Assembly (NCBI GenBank): GCA_043744255.1
Contig: JAYTVA010000079.1
Span: 1-64,000, forward strand
Reading direction: 5' to 3'
Source of the DNA: UKL13-2 sp043744255
GTDB taxonomy: Bacteria; Pseudomonadota; Gammaproteobacteria; Burkholderiales; Usitatibacteraceae
DNA length: 64,000 bases
The position numbers were made by a program, and so were the translations under genes. Every line of letters begins with the position of its first letter. Position 1 is the first letter of the stretch. Below are positions 54,871 through 63,844 of the stretch, in pieces. Under the pieces are notes generated by a model, which made no database searches, had not been told where the DNA came from, and saw only the letters and a program-made list of their open reading frames with translations.

Positions 54871-55671
54871 TTGCTACGCATTATGCTGCGATTGCCGATG
54901 TTGCTCGCCGTGCTCATCCTGCTTGCCGTCACGTCACCGGCCTATGCGAAACAGCAAGTCACCTTCTGGACGATGCAGCTCTCGCCGTTTCATGACGCGT
55001 ATGTGAGGGGCGTGATCGCAGATTTTGAGATCGCGCATCCGGACATTGCGGTGAAGTGGGTCGATATAGCCTGGGCCGAAGCGGAGCGTAAGACGTTAAC
55101 CGCGATTGCCGCAAAGACCGCGCCAGACGTGGTGAATTTGAATCCACAGTTCGCCTCGAAGCTCGCCGAATTTGCAGCCCTTGCCGACCCGGAACTGTAT
55201 TTATCACCGGATGAGATTGCGCAATATCTGCCGGGGGCATGGCGGGCCAATCGCATGAACGGGAAAACGTTTGCACTGCCGTGGTATCTCAGCACCAACG
55301 TTTTGGTCTACAACACCGAGATTTTTGCGCGCACAGGCGTCGGCGTGCCGACTACCGCAGACGAATTTCTGGCCGCCGCGCGCGCGATCAAAACGCGCAC
55401 CGGCAACTTCGCGTATTTTCCGAGTCTCGATGGCTCGATTCCACTGGAGACGATGGTGGCGATGGGTGGCAACATCGTCAGCCCGGATCGGTGCAGCAAA
55501 GGGCAAATTGGCGCGAACGGCGCGTCAATACTGGGTTTCCATCAAACGCTGTATCAAGAAAAATTGGTGCCGCGCAATTTGCAATCCGTGATGCTCGGCA
55601 AAAGCACCGTGCCAGAAGCGCTAAAAAACATCGACGCCACGTGGCTGGCGTCGCGCGGGTGCGCACCATGA
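54871..55671 (+). pseudogene. Sugar ABC solute-binding protein with large internal deletion
   Basis: About 266 residues. A signal peptide (LPMLLAVLILLAVTSPAYA) is followed by the first lobe of a sugar-type binding protein (VTFWTMQLSPFHDAYVRGVI, ALPWYLSTNVLVYNTEIF). After LYQEKLVPR the sequence jumps to MLGKSTVPEALKNIDATW, which looks like the extreme C-terminus of such proteins. Family members have about 400-440 residues, so roughly 150 or more are missing from the second lobe near 55.58 kb. The frame is open, but ligand binding is unlikely. A TTG at 54871, 10 bases after AAGGAG, is the chosen start. It overlaps the ROK gene by four bases. No permeases are present. Confidence 0.7.
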
Positions 55672-56435
55672 GCGAGATCTGCCTTGCCATCGATGTTGGT
55701 GGTACCAAAATTCGCACGGCGTTGATTGATCGTGCGGGCGCATTAGTGCGTGCGGAAACTTGTGCCACCGATGCCGCGCGTGGCGGTGCGGCGGTACTGG
55801 CGTCCATGCAGCAGCTTGCTTCGGTAGTCGTTGATCGCGCAATTGTGGGCGTCGGCATCTCGGCGGCAGGCGTGATTGACCCGAGCACTGGTGTAGTGGT
55901 CGATGCAACTGACGCCATCCCCAATTGGCGCGGCATATCGCTCGCAGCGACGTTCGCCAAACAATTTTCTGTAGCGGCTTTTGCTGACAATGACGTGAAC
56001 TGCGCGCTGCTCAGCGAAGCATGGTGCGGTGCGGCGCACCACGTCAGCGGCACCGTCGTCATGCTCACTCTCGGCACTGGCTTGGGCGGCGCAGTGATGC
56101 ACGATGGCAAGTTGCTGCAAGGCGCACATCACTTAACCGGACACTTCGGTCGCACCCTAGTCTGGAATGCCGCCACCAACGCGTACGTCGCACTAGAGTC
56201 TTTGCTATCAGGCACCGGAATCGCCAATATCCACGCGCCGTTCCGGGCGATCACCGGGGAGCAGGTGATAGCGCTGGCGCGTGCAGGTGATGTAGATGCG
56301 CAACGCACCGTCGCCATCTGGTGCGAGCATCTCGCGGTGCATTTGCACAATTTGCATTGGCTGTTGGATCCCGCGCGCATCATCATCGGCGGCGGCGTGA
56401 TTGCTTCGCGCGACGTTTTCGCCAACGCGTCGTAA
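55668..56435 (+). pseudogene. ROK-family sugar kinase, 3'-truncated
   Basis: 255 residues of a ROK kinase: ATP site LAIDVGGTKIRTAL, catalytic Asp in ADNDVNCALLSE, LTLGTGLGGAVM and, near the end, DPARIIIGGGVIASRDVF. The usual 40-50 C-terminal residues are lost where the gene runs into the opposing GHL10 remnant. The ROK zinc motif is also absent: GHFGRTLV is not followed by the Cys cluster. ManNAc or GlcNAc kinase is the likely former role, given nanE next door. Activity is doubtful. Confidence 0.75.
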
Positions 56436-57441
56436 CTAAACCGATACGCCTGCGCCACAAACTCATCCCAGCGCGGCGTTTCTTGTTTAGCGGCCAGCGA
56501 TTGCGTGGACAGATGCGTCATGCGATCAGCCGCCGTCCAAGCACCCCACTTCGGCCATTCGAGCAAGTAGTATTCCCACGACCACGGATACACGGCGGGC
56601 GATAACGAAATCACCAAGCCCGGTCGTTTGGCGCGCACCTCCTGCACAAACCATTTCGCGTATTCATTGACCTTATCGGCGCGCCAACGCATCCACGCCG
56701 GGTCGCGATAATCCGTTGGTGGCGCGCGGCCTTGATGCTCACTCGCGTAAACCTGTTTGGTGTAATCGTCATAGCCCATGGTCACGTACGGCCACACGAT
56801 GCGATCATCGAGTTGCACCCCATCGAGGTCGTAATGGTCGATGGCTTCGAGCACGAGATCGAGCAAGAAACGGCGCGCTTCTGGATGCAGCGGGTTCATC
56901 CAAATGAAGCCATTCGGCGCGACTTCGTTACCCTGAATATCGCGCGATAGCCATGCCGGTTTTTGCTCGCGCAGGCGGCTCGTGGTGCTCTTGTGCGCGG
57001 CCATAAAGCCGTATTCAAACCACGCGATATAGATGAGCCCGTTGCGATGCGCCTCAATTAACGTCTCCTGCAACAAATCGCGCGCGGGCTTTGCGCGTTC
57101 GGCTTCGCTATCGCTGGGACCTTGTACCGCGCGTGCGAGTCGTTGGCTGACGCCTACGGTACGCCGCAACAGCTCAGAGGGATATTGGGTGTAGCCGTTT
57201 TTCCACGTCTCGACATAGCATAGAACGTATTGAGGCCAATCTCGCGCAACCGTTGCATGGTGTTCGCGGTGTTGGCGGGTGAGGCGATTGCCGTGTTGGC
57301 GGTGGTGGTGAGCCACGTGCCGCGCACCTCAGACGTGCCGCGTACCTCACTGGGCGTGGCGGCGGGCAGGCTCGCGCAACCGGTAAACGTGACGCTCGCC
57401 GCGAATAAGATGCCTGCAAGCTGTGTGTGTTGCCACCTCAT
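56425..57441 (-). pseudogene. GHL10-type glycosyl-hydrolase lipoprotein, broken twice
   Basis: Remnant of a GHL10 (YngK-like) lipoprotein. From an ATG at 57441 it has a lipoprotein signal with lipobox FTGC, then LREIGLNTFYAMS. There a 5-bp tandem duplication (CATAG twice, 57214-57223) shifts the frame. The other frame continues with VETWKNGYTQYPSELL, LDGVQLDDRIVWPY and LVISLSPAVYPWSWEYYLLE, up to about 56425. At that point the gene is cut off at the junction with the ROK gene. An intact paralogue is at 61122-62807. Removing five bases restores the first frame; the 3' end is gone. Confidence 0.85.
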
Positions 57442-57488
57442 CCCAACACCCTTTTTGATGCCGACCACTAATGAAAGGGCAGAATCAT

Positions 57489-57508
57489 TGGTATTGTATT
57501 GGTATATA
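57489..57508. promoter_or_regulatory. Candidate GntR operator before murQ
   Basis: Two direct TGGTAT half-sites (57489-57494, 57500-57505) with an 11-bp period, next to a TATATA -10-like box (57503-57508). They sit between the divergent GHL10 remnant and murQ and match the arrangement upstream of the nag operon. Confidence 0.6.
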
Positions 57509-57661
57509 AACTAACGCGCGGAAAACGAAGGTGCAGAAATGGAGTGGTCGTGCGAGCGTCGGCACCGGCGAATCGCTACGCAAACAGCAGCCAAACGCAT
57601 CACCGAGTCAGGACGAGCACCAAGCAGCGTACCGACGAAACATTGATAACCTCGACATCAC

Positions 57662-58558
57662 ATGAACGACATTCACTCACGTAACACCGAAGCCCCCAGC
57701 AGCGCCCATGCCCGTCTCGACGAATACCCGGTCGATGAATTGGTGAATGTTTTTGCCGCCGATCAGGTGAATGCCGTCGCGGCGGTGCGCGCGGCGAGTG
57801 CGGACATTGCGCGCGCGGTTGCGGCGGCGGTGCCAAAGATCGAGGCCGGTGGGCGGCTGGTGTATGTGGGCGCTGGCACCTCCGGGCGATTGGGGCTGTT
57901 GGACAGCGTCGAGTTGTACCCCACGTTTTCATGGCCGAATGATCGCGCGGTCGCACTATTGGCGGGCGGCCATGCGGCGATGTTCAAGGCCGTTGAGGGT
58001 GCTGAAGACAATCGTGAACAAGGTGCCGCCGATATTGCCGACGCGGCGGTGGGCGCTAACGATGTAGTCATTTTGTTGGCGGCGTCGGGCGACACACCAT
58101 ATGTGATGGGCGCGCTGACGGCGGCGCGTGGCGCGGGCGCGCTCACCATCGGCATCGCCAACAATCCCAACGCGCCGCTCGCGCGCGAAGCCGAGATCGG
58201 TATCACTCTCGACACGGGCACGGAAGTTATTTCCGGTAGCACACGATTGAAGGCAGGCACCGCGCAAAAAATTACGCTCAATACGTTTTCGAGTGCGCTG
58301 ATGGTGCGCCTCAATAAGGTCTACGGCAATTTGATGGTGGATGTAAAGCCGACCAACGCGAAGCTGATTCGCCGCAGCGTGAATCTCACCATGCTTGCGA
58401 CCCACGCGGATGAAGCGACCGCGCGCCGCACGCTTGATGCCTGCGAATTTCAGGTCAAAGTGGCCATTGTCGCGATCACAAAACAGATTGACGTCGCCGC
58501 CGCCGTGCGCGTGCTGGCCGCACACAAGGGCAGCGTCCGCGCCGCGCTAGCCGCATGA
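57662..58558 (+). CDS. murQ: N-acetylmuramic acid-6-phosphate etherase MurQ
   Basis: 298-residue SIS-fold lyase that removes D-lactate from MurNAc-6-P to give GlcNAc-6-P, the NagA substrate. Motifs: TEAPSS near the N-terminus, VYVGAGTSGRLGLLDSVE, LLAASGDTPYVMG, EVISGSTRLKAGTAQK and the C-terminal UBA-like helical tail. It overlaps the AmpG-like gene by four bases. Full length and intact. A candidate GntR site lies about 155 bp upstream. Confidence 0.96.
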   Translation: MNDIHSRNTEAPSSAHARLDEYPVDELVNVFAADQVNAVAAVRAASADIARAVAAAVPKIEAGGRLVYVGAGTSGRLGLLDSVELYPTFSWPNDRAVALLAGGHAAMFKAVEGAEDNREQGAADIADAAVGANDVVILLAASGDTPYVMGALTAARGAGALTIGIANNPNAPLAREAEIGITLDTGTEVISGSTRLKAGTAQKITLNTFSSALMVRLNKVYGNLMVDVKPTNAKLIRRSVNLTMLATHADEATARRTLDACEFQVKVAIVAITKQIDVAAAVRVLAAHKGSVRAALAA

Positions 58559-59832
58559 GCGAGACCGCTGCTCCCGCCCGCAACCCGTGGGCGTGGATTC
58601 CCAGCCTCTATTTCGCGCAAGGCATTCCGTATGTCGTGGTGATGACGCTGTCGGTCATCATGTACAAAAACCTCAATATCTCGAACACCGACATCGCGCT
58701 CTATACCAGTTGGTTGTACCTGCCGTGGGTGATTAAGCCGCTTTGGTCGCCGCTGGTCGAGATGTTTCGCACGCGCAGATTCTTTATCGTGATCTTGCAA
58801 TTGTTGATCGGTGCCTCACTTGCGCTGGTGGCATTCACGTTACCCACGAGCCATTTTTTCCAGTGGTCACTCGCGGTGTTTTGGTTGATGGCGTTCAGCT
58901 CAGCCACCCACGATATTGCCGCCGATGGTTTTTACATGCTGGCACTGCCGCAGCATCAACAGGCCGCGTTTGTCGGGGTGCGCAGCACGTTTTACCGGAT
59001 CGCGATGTTGTCCGGCCAAGGCGGGTTGGTGTTGCTGGCGGGCAAGTTGACTGTCGCCACCGGCAGTGTCACCGAGGCGTGGCAGATCGTGATGATGGTG
59101 CTCGGCGTGCTGTTTACCTTGATGTGTGTTTATCACCACTTCGTATTGCCGGTTTCCGCCAGCGATGTGGCGGTCGCGCGCGATGGCAATGTGTTGAAGG
59201 AATTTTTTGCCACGTTCGTCGCGTTTTTTAAGCGCCGCGACATTGTGCTGGTGCTACTTTTCTTGCTGACGTTTCGTCTCGGTGAAGCGCAAGGTCTCAA
59301 GCTCATCACGCCGTTCATGCTCGACCCGGTTAGCAAGGGTGGCTTGGGGCTCAGCACCATTGACGTCGGTTGGGCGTATGGCACCTTCGGCGTGGCGGCG
59401 TTGACCTTGGGCGGACTACTCGGCGGCTACACGATCTCGCGCGGCGGGTTGAAAAAATGGATTTGGCCGATGTTATTCGCGGTGCATCTGCCCAATCTCT
59501 TGTTTGTCGCGCTGTCGTACACGCAACCGACCAGCATCCCGCTCATCACGGGCGCACTCATGCTCGAACAGTTTGGTTATGGATTCGGCTTCGCCGCGTA
59601 TTTGTTGTTCATGATTATGGTCGCCGATGGGGCGCATAAAACCGCGCATTACGCGATCTGCACCGGCTTCATGGCGCTGGGCATGATGTTGCCGGGGATG
59701 GTCAGCGGCTGGATCCAAACGCAGCTTGGCTACCCGCATTTTTTCCTGTGGGTATGCCTTTGCACCATCCCGTCGATCATCGTCACGATGTTCGTGAAGA
59801 TTGACCCCGCGTTTGGTAAAAAAGCGACGTGA
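58555..59832 (+). CDS. AmpG-like MFS muropeptide permease
   Basis: 425-residue transporter with about 12 hydrophobic segments. SLYFAQGIPYVVVMTLSVIM and LPWVIKPLWSPLVE are AmpG-type signatures, as is the THDIAADGFYM segment in helix 4. AmpG carries anhydro-muropeptides or GlcNAc-anhydroMurNAc into the cytoplasm. Its placement between murQ and PG-degrading lipoproteins supports import of wall fragments. The exact ligand is inferred. Confidence 0.85.
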   Translation: MSETAAPARNPWAWIPSLYFAQGIPYVVVMTLSVIMYKNLNISNTDIALYTSWLYLPWVIKPLWSPLVEMFRTRRFFIVILQLLIGASLALVAFTLPTSHFFQWSLAVFWLMAFSSATHDIAADGFYMLALPQHQQAAFVGVRSTFYRIAMLSGQGGLVLLAGKLTVATGSVTEAWQIVMMVLGVLFTLMCVYHHFVLPVSASDVAVARDGNVLKEFFATFVAFFKRRDIVLVLLFLLTFRLGEAQGLKLITPFMLDPVSKGGLGLSTIDVGWAYGTFGVAALTLGGLLGGYTISRGGLKKWIWPMLFAVHLPNLLFVALSYTQPTSIPLITGALMLEQFGYGFGFAAYLLFMIMVADGAHKTAHYAICTGFMALGMMLPGMVSGWIQTQLGYPHFFLWVCLCTIPSIIVTMFVKIDPAFGKKAT

Positions 59833-59859
59833 TGCGCGCCGTGACGCCCTCAAATCATT

Positions 59860-59963
59860 GTCATTCTGAGCCGCTGTTGGCGAAGAATCTCATCCCGCTG
59901 TATGCGGTGCTGTCGGATACGGATGAGATTCTTCGTCGCCAAAAAGCGGCTCCTCAGAATGAC
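59860..59963. repeat. Palindromic repeat family B, copy 2
   Basis: Terminal GTCATTCTGAG (59860-59870) and CTCAGAATGAC (59953-59963), with inner arms GAAGAATCTCATC (59882-59894) and GATGAGATTCTTC (59922-59934). Matches copy 1 at 798-895. It sits between the permease and acyltransferase genes and ends 19 bp before the latter. Confidence 0.85.
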
Positions 59964-59982
59964 GAGTTTTATAGGGGAGCGT

Positions 59983-61140
59983 ATGACTAGCAGCACACCG
60001 GCACGCCTCGTCTCCCTCGACGCATTTCGCGGCTTCACCATCGCCAGCATGGTGTTGGTGAACAACCCCGGCGATTGGGGTCGTATCTACCGGCAACTCG
60101 GTCACGCTGAATGGCACGGCTGGACATTCACCGATTGGATTTTTCCGTTTTTCCTGTTTATCTGCGGCGTGTCGATGACGTTCTCGCTTGGCCGCCGTGC
60201 TGAAGCGGGCGACGACAAGCCGCAGTTGTTGCTACAACTCGCCAAGCGTGCCGCGATCATTTTCGCCATCGGTCTCACGCTCAATTTCATTCCCGCGATT
60301 AATCTCGATACGCTGCGCATCCCCGGCGTTTTGCAACGGATCGCGCTCTGCACTTTGCTGGCGGCACCGATTGTTGTGTATTGCGATTGGCGTGAACAGT
60401 GCTGGTGGATCGCGACGCTACTTATCATTTACACGGTGCTGATGCTATGGATGCCGGTGCCCGATGTGAGCGGGCGGATTGCGGCAGGGGTGTTGGAGCC
60501 GGGGCGCGATGTCGGTGCGTATGTGGATCGCTTGCTGCTCGACGGCCATTTGTGGGCGAAGTCGAAAACCTGGGATCCCGAGGGTCTGGTGAGTACGGTG
60601 CCCGCGCTGTGTAGCCAATTGTTTGGCGTGCTGGCGGGACGCTGGTTGCTGACCGAGACCGACAAAGCCACAAAGACAGTGTGGATGCTGCTCGCCGGGC
60701 TGCTGTGCCTGTGGATCGGCGCGATCATTGATGCCACGTTTATGCCGATCAACAAAAGTCTCTGGACGACCTCGTATTGCATCGCGATGACCGGCTGGGC
60801 GCTGTTGGTGTTTGCGGCGTTTTACTGGCTGATCGACGGCAATCATGCCAAACGTGCGCGTGAGCAAGCGCAAAAAATGCTGTTGCCGTTTACGATCTAC
60901 GGCATGAACGCGCTGTTTATTTTTGCGTTATCGAGCCTGATCGCGAAGGCGTTCGGGGCGATCAAGTGGACGGGAAGCGATGGCGCAGCGGTATCGCTGA
61001 AAGCGTTTATCTACGCGCCTCTTCAGGCTTTGCCGCTCGCGCCGGTGAATCACTCGCTGCTGTTTGCGCTGGCGTTCAATTTGTTGATGTTTTCAATTGC
61101 ATGGTTCATGTGGAAGAAAAAATGGTTCGTAAAAGTTTGA
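59983..61140 (+). CDS. NagX-like transmembrane acyltransferase (HGSNAT family)
   Basis: 385 residues and about ten TM helices. The N-terminal RLVSLDAFRGFTIASMVLVN and WTFTDWIFPFFLFICGVSM segments are hallmarks of the family that includes bacterial NagX and human heparan-alpha-glucosaminide N-acetyltransferase. It may acetylate amino sugars across the membrane; direct proof in bacteria is limited. The ATG at 59983 has GGGGAG seven bases upstream; earlier in-frame codons lie in the repeat. It overlaps the following lipoprotein gene. Confidence 0.85.
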   Translation: MTSSTPARLVSLDAFRGFTIASMVLVNNPGDWGRIYRQLGHAEWHGWTFTDWIFPFFLFICGVSMTFSLGRRAEAGDDKPQLLLQLAKRAAIIFAIGLTLNFIPAINLDTLRIPGVLQRIALCTLLAAPIVVYCDWREQCWWIATLLIIYTVLMLWMPVPDVSGRIAAGVLEPGRDVGAYVDRLLLDGHLWAKSKTWDPEGLVSTVPALCSQLFGVLAGRWLLTETDKATKTVWMLLAGLLCLWIGAIIDATFMPINKSLWTTSYCIAMTGWALLVFAAFYWLIDGNHAKRAREQAQKMLLPFTIYGMNALFIFALSSLIAKAFGAIKWTGSDGAAVSLKAFIYAPLQALPLAPVNHSLLFALAFNLLMFSIAWFMWKKKWFVKV

Positions 61141-62807
61141 TGCACCGGTTAGCCGCCGCCGCTTGTATTGCTACCGCCGCTCTGCTCGCAAGTTGCGCAA
61201 CGCGTGCACCCGTACCCAGCCCGTCCCCGCCGAGCCAGCCGCGTGCCGTGCCGCCCGTGGTGATGGTGCCCAGTGTGCCCAGCGTTCCCACCCCGCCGCC
61301 CACCGTCGTCCCCGCGCCGGCGCCAGCCTTCAAGATGCCACCGCCCGCCCCGCGCGAATTTCGTGCCGCGTGGGTGGCAACCGTCGCCAACATTGATTGG
61401 CCGAGCAAGGCGGGCTTGCCGGTCGCGCAACAGCAAGCTGAAATCATCGCCATGGTTGAGCGCGCGCGTGAACTCAATCTCAATACGCTAATCGTGCAAG
61501 CGCGTCCGGGTGCCGATGCGCTGTATGCCTCAACGTTAGAGCCGTGGTCGGAATATCTCACCGGCGAGCAGGGTCGGCCACCGTCGCCGTACTACGATCC
61601 GCTGACCATGTGGATCGACGAAGCGCATAAACGCGGCATCAAAATCCACGCGTGGTTTAACCCCTATCGAGCGCGCCACCGAGAGGCCAAATCGCCAGTG
61701 GTCGCCAACCACATCAGCAAACAAAATCCGGCGGTGGTGAAAAATTACGGCGGCATGTTGTGGATGGATCCGGGCGAGCCCGCTGCCGCGAAACGCACGC
61801 TGGACGTAATTCTTGACGTGGTGCGCCGCTACGATATTGATGGCGTGCACATCGACGATTACTTCTACCCATATCCCGTGACCACGGCGGGGGTGCCGAC
61901 CTCGCAAGACCCGTCAGTGCCCATCGTGAACGGCAGCAAGCTGCCGGTCGAAGTCGATTTTCCCGATGAGCCGTCATGGAAAAAATATCTCGCCGGTGGC
62001 GGTATTTTGGCGCGCGCGGATTGGCGTCGGCAAAACGTGAATGCGCTGATCGAGCGGCTCTACTACAACATCCACGTTGAAAAAAATTGGGTCGTGTTCG
62101 GCGTGAGTCCGTTCGGCCTCGGTCGTCCCGATCGGCGTCCGCCCGGCATCGTCGGTTTCAGTCAATACGACAAACTTTATGCCGATGTGGAGCTGTGGAT
62201 GGCGCGCGGCTGGATGGATTATTTGGCACCGCAACTCTACTGGCCCATCAACCAGCCACCGCAGGCATTCGGCGTGCTGCTTGATTATTGGTTGAGCCAA
62301 AACACCGCCAAACGCCACGTCTGGCCTGGGCTTTACACCACGCGCATCAACAACACGCCGACCTCGTGGCAGCCGGCAGAGATCGAACGCCAGATCGACA
62401 TCATTCGCGCCACGCCGAACGTGAACGGGCACGTACACTTCAGCATGGTGGGCTTAATGGAAAATCGCAGAGGCATTAACGATGTGTTGCAGGCGCGGCA
62501 ATACGCAGCACCGGCGTTGATTCCGACGACGCGTTGGTTGGCCGCACAACCGCCACCAGCGCCAAGTGTCAGCACCCGTGAAGCCGCAGGCGCAGTCACG
62601 CTGACCCTCGCGGCATCGGCAGGCACGGCGCAATACGCGGTGTGGGCGCGCTATGGCGAGACGTGGCGATTTTTTGCGGTACCAGGTGCGAGTCGCGAAC
62701 TACAATTGATGCGTCAGGACAGTGGCGGGGTGTTGAGTGGCGTGGTAGTGACGGCGGTGGATCGCTTGGGCAATGAGAGCGGGCGGGTGGTGGTGCGGGT
62801 GCCGTGA
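61122..62807 (+). CDS. GHL10-type glycosyl-hydrolase-like lipoprotein (YngK-like)
   Basis: About 561 residues. Lipoprotein signal with lipobox LASC (near residue 25), then a Pro/Val-rich linker (about 28-72). The GHL10 barrel follows with REFRAAWVATVANIDWPSK, FNPYRARH, DGVHIDDYFYPYP and DYLAPQLYWPINQ; the Asp pair in HIDDY is the likely active site. A C-terminal Ig-like domain (about 475-561) ends it. The ATG at 61122 has GGAAG upstream; a second ATG at 61140 forms a TGATG overlap with the previous stop. It presumably degrades peptidoglycan or other glycans outside the cytoplasmic membrane. Confidence 0.87.
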   Translation: MVRKSLMHRLAAAACIATAALLASCATRAPVPSPSPPSQPRAVPPVVMVPSVPSVPTPPPTVVPAPAPAFKMPPPAPREFRAAWVATVANIDWPSKAGLPVAQQQAEIIAMVERARELNLNTLIVQARPGADALYASTLEPWSEYLTGEQGRPPSPYYDPLTMWIDEAHKRGIKIHAWFNPYRARHREAKSPVVANHISKQNPAVVKNYGGMLWMDPGEPAAAKRTLDVILDVVRRYDIDGVHIDDYFYPYPVTTAGVPTSQDPSVPIVNGSKLPVEVDFPDEPSWKKYLAGGGILARADWRRQNVNALIERLYYNIHVEKNWVVFGVSPFGLGRPDRRPPGIVGFSQYDKLYADVELWMARGWMDYLAPQLYWPINQPPQAFGVLLDYWLSQNTAKRHVWPGLYTTRINNTPTSWQPAEIERQIDIIRATPNVNGHVHFSMVGLMENRRGINDVLQARQYAAPALIPTTRWLAAQPPPAPSVSTREAAGAVTLTLAASAGTAQYAVWARYGETWRFFAVPGASRELQLMRQDSGGVLSGVVVTAVDRLGNESGRVVVRVP

Positions 62808-62820
62808 GGTCACCAGGCTC

Positions 62821-62985
62821 ACCCTCACCCGCGCTGTCGCGCGCCCCTCTCCCGCTGGAGAGGAGCTGTGTTCATGGACGCAGCACCTATCTGCTTCACG
62901 CAGGTTCGCGCATGGAAACCCTCTCCTGAGGGACGGGGTGGCCTTCGTCGGGGCCAGAGGGTGCCGCGACAGCGGCGGTGAGGGT
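62821..62985. repeat. Imperfect palindromic repeat (CCCTCACC type)
   Basis: ACCCTCACC (62821-62829) pairs with GGTGAGGGT (62977-62985), and GCTGTCGC (62833-62840) with GCGACAGC (62966-62973). Inner CCCTCTCC-rich segments form further hairpins. One copy in this window. It fills the spacer before the amidase. Confidence 0.7.
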
Positions 62986-63028
62986 AATTGAAAACGAAGC
63001 AGAGTCAAAAAGTAACCAAGGAAACATC

Positions 63029-63844
63029 ATGAAAAAATTTCTCCCTATCGTTGCCGGTATCGCCATTCTTAGCGGTTGCGCCAGCCGCCCCTACATCGAC
63101 ACCACCTACACCGCAAAAAGCCAAGACAGCCGTGTGCAGTTCCTGATCATCCATTACACCGCTGGAAATTTTCCCGTTTCACTAAAGACGCTTACCGAGG
63201 GCGACGTCAGCAGCCACTATTTGGTCAACGACAGTCCCGCGACCATCTATCGGCTGGTCGACGAAACGCGACGCGCGTATCACGCGGGGGTGAGCTACTG
63301 GAAAGGCGCGACTGCGTTGAACGCCTCGTCCATCGGCATCGAGATCACCAACGACGGCTTCCGCGATCTGCCGGACGGACGCGTCTGGTACGACTACCCG
63401 CAAGAGCAAATTGAGGCGGTGGTCGCACTCGTGAAAAAAATCGTTGCCGAACATCAGATCAAGGGCGAACGCATTCTTGGCCACAGCGACATCGCGCCAC
63501 AACGCAAGACCGATCCGGGGCCACGCTTTCCGTGGAAGCGCCTCGCCGATGAAGGCCTGATCCCGTGGCCGGATGAGGTGCAGGTTGCGGCGAAGCAGCC
63601 GGGTTACCAAGCGGCGTTGCCGGACGTGGCGTGGTTCCAAGAGAAGTTGGATCGTCACGGCTTCGCGGTGCCGCGCAACGGGGAGCTTGATGTCGCAACC
63701 CGTGCCGTGATCGGCGCGTTCCAAATGAAATACCGCCCTGCGAAATTTGATGGCACACCCGACGCCGAGACCGCCGCGTTGCTCGACGTGATGACTTCAC
63801 CCAACGGTGCGGTGACAAAAATTATCGTGCCGGAACCAAAATGA
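63029..63844 (+). CDS. N-acetylmuramoyl-L-alanine amidase, AmiD-like lipoprotein
   Basis: 271 residues. Signal peptide with lipobox LSGC, then an Amidase_2 domain with zinc ligands in FLIIHYTAGNF (His) and GHSDIAPQRKTDPGP (His and Asp), and the SIGIEITNDG block. A C-terminal peptidoglycan-binding domain (about 205-260) follows. AmiD-type enzymes cut the MurNAc-L-Ala bond, including in anhydro-muropeptides, which fits the recycling cluster. The ATG at 63029 has AAGGAA upstream. Confidence 0.92.
   Translation: MKKFLPIVAGIAILSGCASRPYIDTTYTAKSQDSRVQFLIIHYTAGNFPVSLKTLTEGDVSSHYLVNDSPATIYRLVDETRRAYHAGVSYWKGATALNASSIGIEITNDGFRDLPDGRVWYDYPQEQIEAVVALVKKIVAEHQIKGERILGHSDIAPQRKTDPGPRFPWKRLADEGLIPWPDEVQVAAKQPGYQAALPDVAWFQEKLDRHGFAVPRNGELDVATRAVIGAFQMKYRPAKFDGTPDAETAALLDVMTSPNGAVTKIIVPEPK

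Noticed and set aside
60966..61121. N-terminal extension of the GHL10 lipoprotein
   Set aside because: It lies within the acyltransferase gene in another frame. The lipoprotein signal starts only at 61122 or 61140.
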